From Arthrobacter sp. Leaf337 (GTDB lineage Bacteria > Actinomycetota > Actinomycetes > Actinomycetales > Micrococcaceae), in NCBI RefSeq assembly GCF_001423745.1, contig NZ_LMPC01000012.1:251981-315980 (forward strand): a stretch of DNA of 64,000 bases. The letters are read 5' to 3'. Numbering within the stretch: the stretch's first letter is position 1; each line of letters opens with the position of its first letter. Shown here one piece after another: positions 55,466 through 63,908 of the stretch. A program made the position numbers and the translations under genes. The notes under the pieces are model-generated. The model did not search any database and was not told where the DNA came from. It worked only from the letters and a program-made list of their open reading frames with translations.

Positions 55466-56032
55466 TTATTTCTTGATCTCGTAGCGCAGAAGTACCACGC
55501 CGTTTTCGAACGGGGTGGCCTCAAGCAGCCGCAGGTCTTGCCAATCCTCGAAAATGCGTTTTCCCTTGCCGCGTGACGCCGGACAGACCAGCATCCGGAC
55601 TTCATCGACGACGCCGGCGTCCATCAGTGAGTGCATGAGCCTCAAGCTCCCCCAAAGCCAGATGTCCTTGCCGCTCTCCTCCTTGAGCTCCCGGATGGTG
55701 GCGGCCGGGTCGCGCGTTAGGGTCGCGGCGGGAAAGTCACCCCATGGCGCGTCAGCCAGCGTCGACGAGGCGACGAACTTGGTCAGGTTGTTGAGCTTCT
55801 CACCGTATTCACCTTGTTCATTGGCAGATGGCCAGTAGTCCTTGTTCTGGTTGTAGGTATTCGCGCCGAGAATCATCGTGTCGACAGAGTCGATGAACCC
55901 CATCAGGCTTGCCTTGAACGCCTTGTTGGTGGTCTCGGAAAACGCCTCCCCTGACACGAAGCTGAGCCCGCCGTTCTCCTCCGCGGCGATGTTGTCCACG
56001 GTGACCCACTGCTGAACTATGAGTTTTCGCAC
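55466..56032 (-). CDS. RibD C-terminal/dihydrofolate reductase-like protein
   Basis: The 188-residue protein begins with GTG (VRKLIVQQWVTVDNIAAEE) and has the DHFR-like fold of the RibD C-terminal family: DSVDTMILGANTYNQNKDYW, then KDIWLWGSLRLMHSLMDAGVVDEV and a final EATPFENGVVLLRYE. Proteins of this kind are NADPH-dependent reductases of unassigned substrate. A longer frame to 56107 lacks a binding site. Likely co-transcribed with the polymerase gene. Confidence 0.87.
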   Translation of the reverse strand: MRKLIVQQWVTVDNIAAEENGGLSFVSGEAFSETTNKAFKASLMGFIDSVDTMILGANTYNQNKDYWPSANEQGEYGEKLNNLTKFVASSTLADAPWGDFPAATLTRDPAATIRELKEESGKDIWLWGSLRLMHSLMDAGVVDEVRMLVCPASRGKGKRIFEDWQDLRLLEATPFENGVVLLRYEIKK

Positions 56033-56188
56033 GGCGCCAACTGTAGCCCGCTGGCGCGCGATCAACGAGCCCCAAGTCTTCGGGCTGGACGGCATCCGAG
56101 CGGACATCGAAAGCGATGAAATCGTCTGGTCGAATGCCTAAAACCGTGCTTTCGTTGGCTTAGACGCAACTCCACTTTGGGGGGACAC

Positions 56189-56584
56189 ATGAGATACCGC
56201 TCGGATCCGAAAAGTGTTCGCCAGATCCTTGCCTTCTCGCTCACGATTGCAGCCTCCCTGGTGCTACTCCTGGTTCCTGTGTACAGCACAGCGATAATTT
56301 CGAATGACGGGCCAGACCAAGTCACTGCCTCAACCCTGCTCGAGAACGTAGGACCTTACGTCTTTGTGCTGGTGCTGATCCCCGTCGCTCTGACCGGCCT
56401 GCCTCTCCTAGTGAGGGGACCGGCACGGATGCCCGCATCCGTCGCGACCACCGTTGCCCTCACCATCTTCACCCTGCTCGCTTCCGCAACCATTGGCTGG
56501 TTCTACGTGCCCGCCCTGGCGGCCGCGCTGGCCTCCCTCACGACCCCGGCCCAAAAACCGTGGCATCAGCCGTCGGCGAGCTAG
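56189..56584 (+). CDS. Small membrane protein
   Basis: The 131-residue protein has about three to four membrane segments (ILAFSLTIAASLVLLLVPVY, PYVFVLVLIPVALTGLPLL, TTVALTIFTLLASATIGWFY). The ATG at 56189 follows GGGGGG. No family recognised. It is 30 bp upstream of the arr gene and could be co-transcribed. Confidence 0.7.
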   Translation: MRYRSDPKSVRQILAFSLTIAASLVLLLVPVYSTAIISNDGPDQVTASTLLENVGPYVFVLVLIPVALTGLPLLVRGPARMPASVATTVALTIFTLLASATIGWFYVPALAAALASLTTPAQKPWHQPSAS

Positions 56585-56614
56585 AGTGGTAGCCCAACTT
56601 CGAGGAGGGTGTGC

Positions 56615-57040
56615 ATGGACAACGAACCGCTGTCGTCTGAGGCCAAGGATCCCGGGCCCTTCTACCACGGCACGAAGGCTAAGCTGAAGCCGGGGGACCT
56701 GCTGGAACCCGGCTACAGTTCGAATTTCGGGGAGCGAAAGCGGGCGAACTTCATCTACCTGACCGCAACCCTCGATGCGGCTACTTGGGGAGCGGAACTC
56801 GGCGTGGGCGAGGGACCCGGCAGAATCTACCGTGTGGAACCCACGGGCCCCTTTGAGGATGACCCCAATCTGACGGACAAGAAGTTCCCGGGCAACCCGA
56901 CGAGGTCCTACCGCACCCGAGCGCCGCTGCGAGTGGTTGACGAGATCCTGGATTGGCAGCCGCACTCCCCCGAGGTGCTTCAGAACATGCGGAACCACCT
57001 TGAAGAACTCAAGCGGCTTGGCATTGAGGCAATCAACTGA
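56615..57040 (+). CDS. arr: NAD(+)-rifampin ADP-ribosyltransferase
   Basis: The 141-residue protein matches Arr across its whole length: FYHGTKAKLKPGDLLEPGY, NFIYLTATLDAATWGAEL and DPNLTDKKFPGNPTRSYR. The residues assigned in Mycobacterium smegmatis Arr correspond to H18, Y48 and an aspartate in NLTDKKF. It ADP-ribosylates rifamycins and so inactivates them. The ATG at 56615 follows GAGGAGGG at 5 nt. It is often chromosomal in actinobacteria, so transfer need not be assumed. Confidence 0.95.
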   Translation: MDNEPLSSEAKDPGPFYHGTKAKLKPGDLLEPGYSSNFGERKRANFIYLTATLDAATWGAELGVGEGPGRIYRVEPTGPFEDDPNLTDKKFPGNPTRSYRTRAPLRVVDEILDWQPHSPEVLQNMRNHLEELKRLGIEAIN

Positions 57041-57178
57041 TTCAACGCTGGTCAACCCGACTGTGGTGTGCTGTGATGTGACCAGTCGAGACGGAGGGCC
57101 TAAAGCGCCCGGCGGCGATAAGGCGATGCCGTGACGCGGCGACCTAGTTGGCAGGACAAGCCTCAGGAGGCGATGACG

Positions 57179-58075
57179 ATGGCTTCCATGGATGGAACCG
57201 TGGCGCTGGTGACGGGGGCGGCGAGCGGCCTGGGAAAAGCCGTGGCAACCGGACTTGCCCGCGAGGGCGCGTTGGTCGTGGTGGTGGGGCGCTCAGGGGC
57301 CCGGGCCGAAGAGGCGATTAAGGGCATCCGCCTGCTCGTCCCTGACGCCCGGCTTGAGCCGCTGACCTGTGACCTTTCAGTCCAGTCCTCAATCCGTGCG
57401 GCGGCCGCCGAGTTCCTGTCGCGCCATGACCGGCTCGACGTGCTCGTCAACGCAGCGGGCGTGTTCCGCAAGGAGCGGCATGTGACCCCCGACGGGCTCG
57501 AACTGACCTTCGCCACCAATGTGATGGCCTACTTCCTGCTGACCAACCTCCTGCTGGACGCACTCAAACACGCCGCGGCCGTACCGCCAGGAGACGGCGG
57601 AGTTTCGGGCCGGCCGTCCGGGGCCGCGCGCACGTCCCGCATCGTGAATATCGCGTCCAAATACGGCAACACCAAACTCAATCTCGACGACCTCCAGACA
57701 GCCAAGGGCAGGTACAGCTACCTGCGCTCGACCCCGCCCACAATGCTGGCCAGGGTTCTGCTCACCCAAGAGTTCGCTGAGCGCCTGCACGGCTCGGGCG
57801 TGGTGGCGAATGCCGTCCATCCGGGACTGGTCAAGAACACATCGCTGCTGCTCGACGTCGGGGGCCCCTTTCGCTGGATCACGAACGCGCTCGGTGCGCC
57901 GGCTGAAAAGGCGGCAGACACAGCGCTTTGGCTCGCCACCTCTGGGGAAACGGCGGCAGTCTCCGGCAAGCTCTGGGCAAAGCGCAAGGAGCTCCCGACG
58001 CCAGGCATGGGATCGGATCCCGAAGTCCGCAAGCGCTTGTGGGACGCCTGCTCGCACCTGGCCGGACTCCCGTGA
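57179..58075 (+). CDS. Short-chain dehydrogenase/reductase family protein
   Basis: The 298-residue protein has the SDR cofactor motif ALVTGAASGLGKAVATGLAREG, VLVNAAGVFRKE (NAG-type) and RIVNIASKYGNTKLNLDDL. In WWOX-like SDRs a YxxSK would follow at YSYLRSTPP; here the lysine position reads T. A YGNTK occurs, but earlier than usual. ATG at 57179 is preferred because CAGGAGG lies 8 nt before it; ATG at 57173 is too close. Activity is thus uncertain. It converges on the tandem hydrolase gene. Confidence 0.83.
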   Translation: MASMDGTVALVTGAASGLGKAVATGLAREGALVVVVGRSGARAEEAIKGIRLLVPDARLEPLTCDLSVQSSIRAAAAEFLSRHDRLDVLVNAAGVFRKERHVTPDGLELTFATNVMAYFLLTNLLLDALKHAAAVPPGDGGVSGRPSGAARTSRIVNIASKYGNTKLNLDDLQTAKGRYSYLRSTPPTMLARVLLTQEFAERLHGSGVVANAVHPGLVKNTSLLLDVGGPFRWITNALGAPAEKAADTALWLATSGETAAVSGKLWAKRKELPTPGMGSDPEVRKRLWDACSHLAGLP

Positions 58076-58093
58076 AAATCAGGGCTGCCTAGG

Positions 58094-59884
58094 TCAGGGT
58101 CGGCGAAGGAACTCCCCCACGGTGGCGATGTACTCGGCGGTCCGCGTCGCCATGACCCCATGGCCTTCGCACGCGAAAAGACGGATCTCCGCGGACGGAT
58201 AAAGGTCGCGGAGAGCCGCACGTGCCCGGGGCGGGAACGCTTCGTCCCGCTCCGATTCGATCAGCAGGACCGGTACAGGCGGGGTGGGCGTGCGCACCCC
58301 GCCTGCCCGTTCGGCCGGAAGATGGGCAAACTCCTTCATCTCCCGTAGGCCGGACAGCAGATCCTCCTTGCCCAGCCGGCTGAGTACGTCCGACAGCAGC
58401 GTGGTCCAGAAACTCGCGTCGCCCTGCGAGTCCGGGACAAACCAGCGGCGCCAGTTCCGGCCGGTCAGGGATCGCACGGCGCTTTCGGGAAGGACGGAGA
58501 GGAAGCGGATGAGGAGCGGGAGCCAAGGGAGCGGGGCCGCTGTAGGGCTGCCGGTGTTCGCCAGCACCAGGCGCCGCACGCGCTCCGGATGCCGGCGGGC
58601 GAACGTCTGGGCCACAAATCCGCCGAAAGACGAGCCCAGCACATCCGCCTGATTGACTCCCTCGGCGTCAAGGATCGCAGCCAGTCCGTCCGCGAGCCCG
58701 GCGATGCCGGCACCGGCGGGGTAGGCCGGCGCGAGGACACGGAAGTCCCGCTCCAGCGCCTCGATCAGCAGCAGGTACATGTCCGGCATCCGTGTACCAC
58801 CGGCGGGCAGAAGCACCGTTTGTTCGCCCGAGCCGCCCGAAAGGTAGCGCCAGCGCACACCGTCAACGTCGAGCGTGCGGTACTGGTGTCTGGCACGGAA
58901 GCCGGCCAGCCTGGCCTCCAAGGCCGTGGCCGGGCTCGACGCCGGTTTTTCCCGGACGGGTTCGGACGCCGCCCCGTGCGGCGCGCGTCGCGGCGCGTCG
59001 GCAGGGCTCGCGCCGGCCGGGTTTTCGCTACGCCCCGTGGGAAGGGGACGGCCCTTGAGGAAGCGATCGACGACGTCGGCGTATTCAGCCGGGTGGGTGA
59101 CGGCCGTCAGGTGGCCGCCCTCGCCAAAAACATAGGCACGGGCGCCGGGGTAGGCGGCAAGCAACGCTTCGCGTTCGCGCGGGGTGAAACCGCGGTCGTC
59201 GGCAGCGGCGATCACCAGCACGTCGTCCGGACGCTCGAAGGTGGACGAGGCGGCGTAACGGTCCGGATGCGCCGCCAGATCCAGCACGACTGCCAGGCGG
59301 GCAAGGGCCGATTCCTTCGTGTGTGCTGCGAAAAGGTCTTCCGTGTAGGCGCTGAGGAAAGCACGTTCGTCGGCTTCCGCCCCAGCGACAAGGCGTGCGA
59401 TCCTCGGACGGTAGAAAGCCGCCAGGGCATCTTTGGGCAGTATCGAGAACAGACCGACGAAGGCGGCCACCAGGCGCACGTGACCACGGGTATAGAGACC
59501 GAACCCGGACAGGATGAGCTTGTCCACGCGCTGAGGATAGTGGCATGCAAAGGCGTGCGCGACGCCGGCGCCGAGGGAATGGCCGAAAATGCTCGCGGAC
59601 TGGATACTCTCGGCGTCGAGGATGGCCGCAACCCCTGCCACAAGTTGGGCCATTGTCCGCACCGACGGATACGAGGGTGAGAGCACCCGGAAGTGCGGTT
59701 CGAAAGCGGTGATCGTGCGGAACGCGGAATCACCGAAGGAGAACCCGCCGCCCAGGACGAGAAGTGCCGGGCTTGCCTCCCCGGGCACCGGTCCGGCGAT
59801 GTACTTCCATTCGACGCCGCCGACCGTCACCGATCGGTACGGGTGCGTGGCGCGGAACGCCCGCAGCTCGGCATAGCCGTCCAA
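58094..59884 (-). CDS. Tandem alpha/beta-hydrolase fusion protein
   Basis: The 596-residue protein has two similar alpha/beta-hydrolase domains, residues about 1-275 and 325-596, joined by an Ala/Arg-rich linker. Domain one has the nucleophile elbow IFGHSLGAGVAHAFA, domain two VLGSSFGGFVAQTFARRH. Each ends with a GHG/GGH-type histidine (VFGEGGHLTAVTH; FACEGHGVMATRT). Both start with a similar AFRATHPYRSVTVGGVEWKY-like sequence, so an internal duplication is likely. The start appears to be TTG at 59884 with GGGAGGA upstream. Substrate unknown. Confidence 0.85.
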   Translation of the reverse strand: MDGYAELRAFRATHPYRSVTVGGVEWKYIAGPVPGEASPALLVLGGGFSFGDSAFRTITAFEPHFRVLSPSYPSVRTMAQLVAGVAAILDAESIQSASIFGHSLGAGVAHAFACHYPQRVDKLILSGFGLYTRGHVRLVAAFVGLFSILPKDALAAFYRPRIARLVAGAEADERAFLSAYTEDLFAAHTKESALARLAVVLDLAAHPDRYAASSTFERPDDVLVIAAADDRGFTPREREALLAAYPGARAYVFGEGGHLTAVTHPAEYADVVDRFLKGRPLPTGRSENPAGASPADAPRRAPHGAASEPVREKPASSPATALEARLAGFRARHQYRTLDVDGVRWRYLSGGSGEQTVLLPAGGTRMPDMYLLLIEALERDFRVLAPAYPAGAGIAGLADGLAAILDAEGVNQADVLGSSFGGFVAQTFARRHPERVRRLVLANTGSPTAAPLPWLPLLIRFLSVLPESAVRSLTGRNWRRWFVPDSQGDASFWTTLLSDVLSRLGKEDLLSGLREMKEFAHLPAERAGGVRTPTPPVPVLLIESERDEAFPPRARAALRDLYPSAEIRLFACEGHGVMATRTAEYIATVGEFLRRP

Positions 59885-60048
59885 AGATCCTCCCGCCCGG
59901 GTGTCGCGATAAGAGGCAGACTACGCCGCAGGCCGGGACTCGGAAAGGGCGGTGACGCACGCCGCGATCAGGTCCCGAAGTTGCCGGCGCGCGGCAGTAA
60001 TGCATCTCCACTCGATGGGTATTTAGAAGAGGCGTACCGTCTTAACTG

Positions 60049-60083
60049 CGAAGGTCCGTCTGTCCCCCATAGGCGGGCCTTCG
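60049..60083 (-). terminator. Probable terminator after the DUF1304 gene
   Basis: Arms CGAAGGTCCG and CGGGCCTTCG pair at 9 of 10 positions around a 15-nt loop. The hairpin lies between the end of the DUF1304 gene and the hydrolase promoter region. Confidence 0.45.
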
Positions 60084-60119
60084 TTTGTCCCTGCGTTCAG
60101 AACAGCGGCCAAAGCCCGC

Positions 60120-60518
60120 TCAGAACACCGAGGCTGCGAGCGCAATGAGGGCCGGCACAGTGGCGGCAAGAGTTCCCGGAATGCTGTCGCCCTTCTTGGG
60201 GTAGTGTCCCAGCGCATCGGCCAGGGCCATGGTGGATCCGCCCAGGACCATGTACGCGCAGCAGTAGGTAACCAGCGTCCGGCCGACCACCTCGTTCCCG
60301 GTATTCAATGCCACGAGTCCCGCAATGACCCCCAAAGCTATGAGGAGATTACGGAAGCCGACGGGAATCGCCCACATCATGACGGCGGGGACATTTTCTG
60401 CAGGGGTGCTGAGGAATCTCTGCACAGCCGGGCGGCGCAGGAGAAAGGCCTCAAGGGGAAAGACCGCGATATAGATCAGGGCTTCCAGCAGCGCAAACAG
60501 TTGGGCAACGGCGTTCAT
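60120..60518 (-). CDS. DUF1304 family membrane protein
   Basis: The 132-residue protein has four membrane helices and the family start LFALLEALIYIAVFPLEAFLL, with TPAENVPAVMMWAIPVGFRNLL and YCCAYMVLGGSTMALADALG. Function is unknown. It is divergent from the LuxR regulator gene, which may control it. Confidence 0.88.
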   Translation of the reverse strand: MNAVAQLFALLEALIYIAVFPLEAFLLRRPAVQRFLSTPAENVPAVMMWAIPVGFRNLLIALGVIAGLVALNTGNEVVGRTLVTYCCAYMVLGGSTMALADALGHYPKKGDSIPGTLAATVPALIALAASVF

Positions 60519-60638
60519 GGTCGAAGACTACGTCCGCCGCGAAGCCTGTCCCATCCCCGCCCAGGGGGTTCCGCCAGCACCCCGACCATCCCCCAAATTG
60601 GGGATTGCAGTCCGTCCTTGGCGGCGGATACTAAAAGC

Positions 60639-61676
60639 ATGTGGGCAGATCGTGCAGAGCGGGCCCAGCGCGAGATTTCGGCCATGGCGACCACAGGCAT
60701 GGGCGTAGCCGAGCTGCATGCTGCAGCGCTCGCCGTCGTCCATCACACCGTGCCGTTTCAGCAGGCCTGCTGGTCCGGCGTCGACCCGGACTCCCTCATC
60801 ATGACGTCGATCACCAACTGGCCGCCGTGGCCTGTGCCCGATGAATACGCCGCGCGCTTCGCCGAGACCGAATATGCGGGCACGGAGCCGAATGCCTTCG
60901 CGGCGCTGATCCGGCGGCCGGTACCGGCCGCCCGGCTCTCCGATGTGCCGCACCGCGATGTGGTCAGGAGCGTGCGGCTCAACGACCTGCTCCGTCCGCA
61001 GGGGCTGGAGCACGAACTTCGTGCGGTGTTCCGGGCCGATGCCGCCTGCTGGGCCGTGGGCGGGCTCTTCCGTGAGCCGGGCGCGGACTTCACCGACCGG
61101 GAAGTGGAATTCTTGAGTTCCATCGCATCAGCCCTGGCCGCGGCCACCCGGGTCGCCGTCCGCCTGGAGCGGCACGCGGCACGCGGGCCGGAGGGTCCGG
61201 TGATCGTGTTGGTCGGACGGCGCGGTGAGCTGCGTGCCGCGACTGAGGCAGCCGCCACCTGGCTGGCTCAGCTGGACGATGAGGCGCCCGGCCGATTCAG
61301 CATGACGCTGTACGCGGTGGTGGCCGCCGCGAAGGCTTCTGTTTCCGGGACGGCCCGCATGAGGATGCGCGACGCCGGAGATCATTGGGTGGTACTCCAG
61401 GCCAGCCGGCTCATCACCGGGGACGACCCCGGGCAGATGGTGGTCACCGTGGAACCCGCCACCACCCACGAAATGGTGAGCCTCCTGCTCGCCGCCTACG
61501 GCGCCACGGCCAGGGAGCGGGAGGTCTGCCTTGAGGTGGTCTCCGGCTCGGCGACGACAGACATAGCCGACCATTTGTTCATCTCGCCCCACACGGTCCA
61601 TGACCACCTGAAGTCCCTCTTCGACAAGGTTGGAGTGGGGAGCCGCGGCGAACTGGTGGCGAGACTTCTCGGCTGA
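60639..61676 (+). CDS. LuxR-family transcriptional regulator
   Basis: The 345-residue protein has a GAF-like N-terminal half and a C-terminal LuxR HTH (LEVVSGSATTDIADHLFISP, then HTVHDHLKSLFDKVGV). The ATG at 60639 gives a protein starting MWADRAERAQREISAMATTG. A longer open frame to 60204 is antisense to the DUF1304 gene and was rejected. Signal unknown; the divergent membrane protein gene is a likely target. Confidence 0.85.
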   Translation: MWADRAERAQREISAMATTGMGVAELHAAALAVVHHTVPFQQACWSGVDPDSLIMTSITNWPPWPVPDEYAARFAETEYAGTEPNAFAALIRRPVPAARLSDVPHRDVVRSVRLNDLLRPQGLEHELRAVFRADAACWAVGGLFREPGADFTDREVEFLSSIASALAAATRVAVRLERHAARGPEGPVIVLVGRRGELRAATEAAATWLAQLDDEAPGRFSMTLYAVVAAAKASVSGTARMRMRDAGDHWVVLQASRLITGDDPGQMVVTVEPATTHEMVSLLLAAYGATAREREVCLEVVSGSATTDIADHLFISPHTVHDHLKSLFDKVGVGSRGELVARLLG

Positions 61677-61699
61677 GGTGGCCGGTTCCGGCTAGCTAC

Positions 61700-61722
61700 G
61701 AGGCAGCCCGGCACGCTGCCTC
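61700..61722. terminator. Hairpin between convergent LuxR and squalene-cyclase-like genes
   Basis: Arms GAGGCAGC and GCTGCCTC flank a 7-nt loop; the right arm overlaps the last codon of the squalene-cyclase-like gene. It may stop transcription from both sides. Confidence 0.45.
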
Positions 61723-62707
61723 ATCTGGTTTCCCGCAGCCGCATCGCTCGAGCGCTGCCGCCAGCGATACTGCCCTCATACCATCCGAGCACCCGCAGCG
61801 CCCTTAGGGTGTTCCACCGGCTCGGGCGCCCGTCACCGTCCTCCAAGGCGAAATGGATCCGGCCCGGGTGCGTGTTTTCCAGCAGCCAGGTGCCATCGGG
61901 CTGCTGCTTGGAGCGCAGCACCTCCACCGCCTCGGCGATGCGTTCGTCCGGACTGGTGGATGCCGCGCGGAAGTAGTCGAGGCCGCGCAGCACGTCGTAA
62001 AACCAGCGGGTGGGGTAGGAAAACTCCAGCCAGTCTCGGTCGATCAGTTCGCCGGTGGTCTTGCGCCGAAGGAGCCCGCGTTCCAGCAGGTACTCCTCGG
62101 CGCGCTGCCGGGCCTCGATTGAGTCCGGGAACCCGCCGGTCGCGTGCTCGTGTTCCAGCAGCCCTTCGAGCACGTTGATGGTTGTCCCGAACGACGAACG
62201 CACCGAACCGCGTTCCGCCTCGCAGTTCCATCCGCCGTCGGCGAGCTGCTCACCCAGCAGACGCTCCACGACGCCGTCGACCTTCTCACCGAAGTAGGCA
62301 CCAAGTGCCACGGCCATGCCGTTGACGCACGGCTCCACCTCGCCCTCGAAGAACGGCTGATCGCCTTCCTCCCAGCGGCTGTTGTCGCGGACGAGTTCGA
62401 CGGCGCGGCGTGCCTGGCCGCTGCGGGGATCAAGCCCCAAATCGCGCAGCAGCAACAGGCTGTAAGTGGTTGCAGTCCAGGGCTGGCCTGGCTCCGACTC
62501 GTCGAACTGCGCCGGGAAGTACGTTCCGCCGTCCCACTGGCCGTTGCCGTCCTGCAGCGCGAGCAGGCGGGCGCCCCAGCCTTGGGTGGCGACGCGGGCA
62601 CGCTCGGACTGCACTTCCTCAGGCGGCGCGTCCGTGAGGTCGCGCAGGACCTGCCAGCGGATCGCGGGATCGGAGTCAAGCAGCCAGTCGAGTGCCTCCA
62701 TCCCCAC
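61721..62707 (-). CDS. Squalene-cyclase-like alpha/alpha-toroid protein
   Basis: The 328-residue protein has repeats of the prenyltransferase/squalene-oxidase type: GNGQWDGGTYFPAQF, LADGGWNCEAERGSV and PDGTWLLENTHPG, spaced by paired helices. No DXDD catalytic motif of true cyclases was seen, so a binding or structural role is more likely. GTG at 62707 or ATG at 62701 are possible starts. It lies 18 bp downstream of the TetR gene, in the same operon. Confidence 0.78.
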   Translation of the reverse strand: MGMEALDWLLDSDPAIRWQVLRDLTDAPPEEVQSERARVATQGWGARLLALQDGNGQWDGGTYFPAQFDESEPGQPWTATTYSLLLLRDLGLDPRSGQARRAVELVRDNSRWEEGDQPFFEGEVEPCVNGMAVALGAYFGEKVDGVVERLLGEQLADGGWNCEAERGSVRSSFGTTINVLEGLLEHEHATGGFPDSIEARQRAEEYLLERGLLRRKTTGELIDRDWLEFSYPTRWFYDVLRGLDYFRAASTSPDERIAEAVEVLRSKQQPDGTWLLENTHPGRIHFALEDGDGRPSRWNTLRALRVLGWYEGSIAGGSARAMRLRETR

Positions 62708-62725
62708 AAGCTAGCATCCGGCCGG

Positions 62726-63460
62726 CTACCGCTCCAGCTTCGCCCGCTCCGACGTCCAGCCCTGCCGGTGGAAGCGCTCGAACCCGGCCAGGAGGAGGTC
62801 AAGCGCGAACTCGAATTCAAACTGGTCGTCGCAGCCCTGCGACACCACGGATCCGTCGTCGTGATTGGCCGCCATGGCTACTTGCAGGATGTTCGGATAG
62901 CGCTGCGCCATCTCCCGGAGCATGGCCTCCTGCGTTTCCGGCGTTACCCCTGACGGCGCCATCCCGGCCGCCGCATTGCCGGCGGAATCGTCGAACAGCT
63001 CCTGGGTGAACCCCCACATGCGGCTGCCGAGTGCATGCATTACGTGATGGGTGAGGTCCACGGAGAAGCCGCCGGCCAGGAACATCCCGATGAACGAGTC
63101 CATGTAGCCAAGGACCGCCGGTGTCCGGGTGGTGCGGGACTCAAGCACCTGCCGGGCCCACGGATGCCGCAATAGGGCTTTCCTCGCTGAAAGCACCCGT
63201 AACCGGACCGCGCTCTGCCACCCGGTATCGCGGGCGGGAGGATCGATTTCGCCGACTAGGACGTCCACCATGCCGTCGAGGAGTTCCTCCTTGTTGGCGA
63301 CGTGCTTGTAGAGCGCCATCGGTACGACGCCGAGCTCCTGCGCCAGGCGCCTCATGCTGAGCGCTTCGATGCCCGCTTCGTCGGCGAGTACGACGGCGGC
63401 AGTCAGCACCCGCTCCCGGTTCAGCGGGATCCGGCGCGTGGCTTCCGCCTGCTGCGTCAT
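62726..63460 (-). CDS. TetR-family regulator (TetR_C domain)
   Basis: The 244-residue protein has the N-terminal HTH (SMRRLAQELGVVPMALYKHV) and a tetracycline-repressor-like C-terminal domain. It precedes the squalene-cyclase-like gene and probably represses both through the palindrome upstream of its start. Ligand unknown. Confidence 0.92.
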   Translation of the reverse strand: MTQQAEATRRIPLNRERVLTAAVVLADEAGIEALSMRRLAQELGVVPMALYKHVANKEELLDGMVDVLVGEIDPPARDTGWQSAVRLRVLSARKALLRHPWARQVLESRTTRTPAVLGYMDSFIGMFLAGGFSVDLTHHVMHALGSRMWGFTQELFDDSAGNAAAGMAPSGVTPETQEAMLREMAQRYPNILQVAMAANHDDGSVVSQGCDDQFEFEFALDLLLAGFERFHRQGWTSERAKLER

Positions 63461-63494
63461 GTGGGCACCTTACCTTGCTATTTTGTTGCCACGA

Positions 63495-63509
63495 GTGTAC
63501 TACGTACAC
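63495..63509. promoter_or_regulatory. Palindromic operator candidate upstream of the TetR gene
   Basis: GTGTACTACGTACAC has perfect 6-bp arms with a 3-bp spacer and lies 35 bp upstream of the TetR start. It resembles operators of self-regulated TetR-family genes and is the best site for autorepression. Confidence 0.75.
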
Positions 63510-63525
63510 CAGCTTTACGGACGGC

Positions 63526-63560
63526 AAAAGCGGCGGGACCAGATGGTCCCGCCGCTTTTT
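63526..63560 (-). terminator. Hairpin terminator after the small secreted protein gene
   Basis: A perfect 15-bp stem (AAAAGCGGCGGGACC, loop AGAT, GGTCCCGCCGCTTTT) has A-run/T-run flanks. It ends the leftward transcript from the secreted protein gene, 46 bp past its stop, and insulates the TetR promoter. Confidence 0.85.
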
Positions 63561-63605
63561 GTTTGCGTTAGAGGACATCAACGCCCGCTACGCAGGTGCA
63601 GTCCG

Positions 63606-63908
63606 TCAGTTCTGAATAATAGTGACCGGACCGCTGTTGTCGTCGCAGACGACAGACTCGGTGCTCGTGGCGTCGACAGCCTCACCCAGAACGGCGACCG
63701 GCCCGACTTCCACGCCACAGATCTGTGCCGTCACATCAGCGGCTACGCCGACATTGACGTCCTCAAGGACTGTCACATCGCCGACAGTGACGTTGACCAG
63801 GCCGTCGTTGACAGTGCTGTTGTCCGCAGCCATCGAAGGCCCTGCGGCCATCCCCACCAGGAACAGCGATCCGGCAACGGCGGTAGTTGCTTTCTTCATA
63901 ACTGACAT
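63606..63908 (-). CDS. Small secreted protein
   Basis: The 100-residue protein has a Sec signal (TTAVAGSLFLVGMAAGPSMA, cleavage after MAA) and a mature part of about 68 residues. The mature part is Val-rich, with two cysteines (AQICGVEV and SVVCDDN) that could form a disulphide. The ATG at 63908 follows GGGAGC; an ATG three codons later is also possible. It resembles short secreted surface proteins of actinobacteria, but I cannot name a family. Confidence 0.72.
   Translation of the reverse strand: MSVMKKATTAVAGSLFLVGMAAGPSMAADNSTVNDGLVNVTVGDVTVLEDVNVGVAADVTAQICGVEVGPVAVLGEAVDATSTESVVCDDNSGPVTIIQN

Noticed and set aside
60204..60638. N-terminal extension of the LuxR regulator
   Set aside because: It is antisense to the DUF1304 gene and has shadow-like composition; the ATG at 60639 gives a sensible protein.
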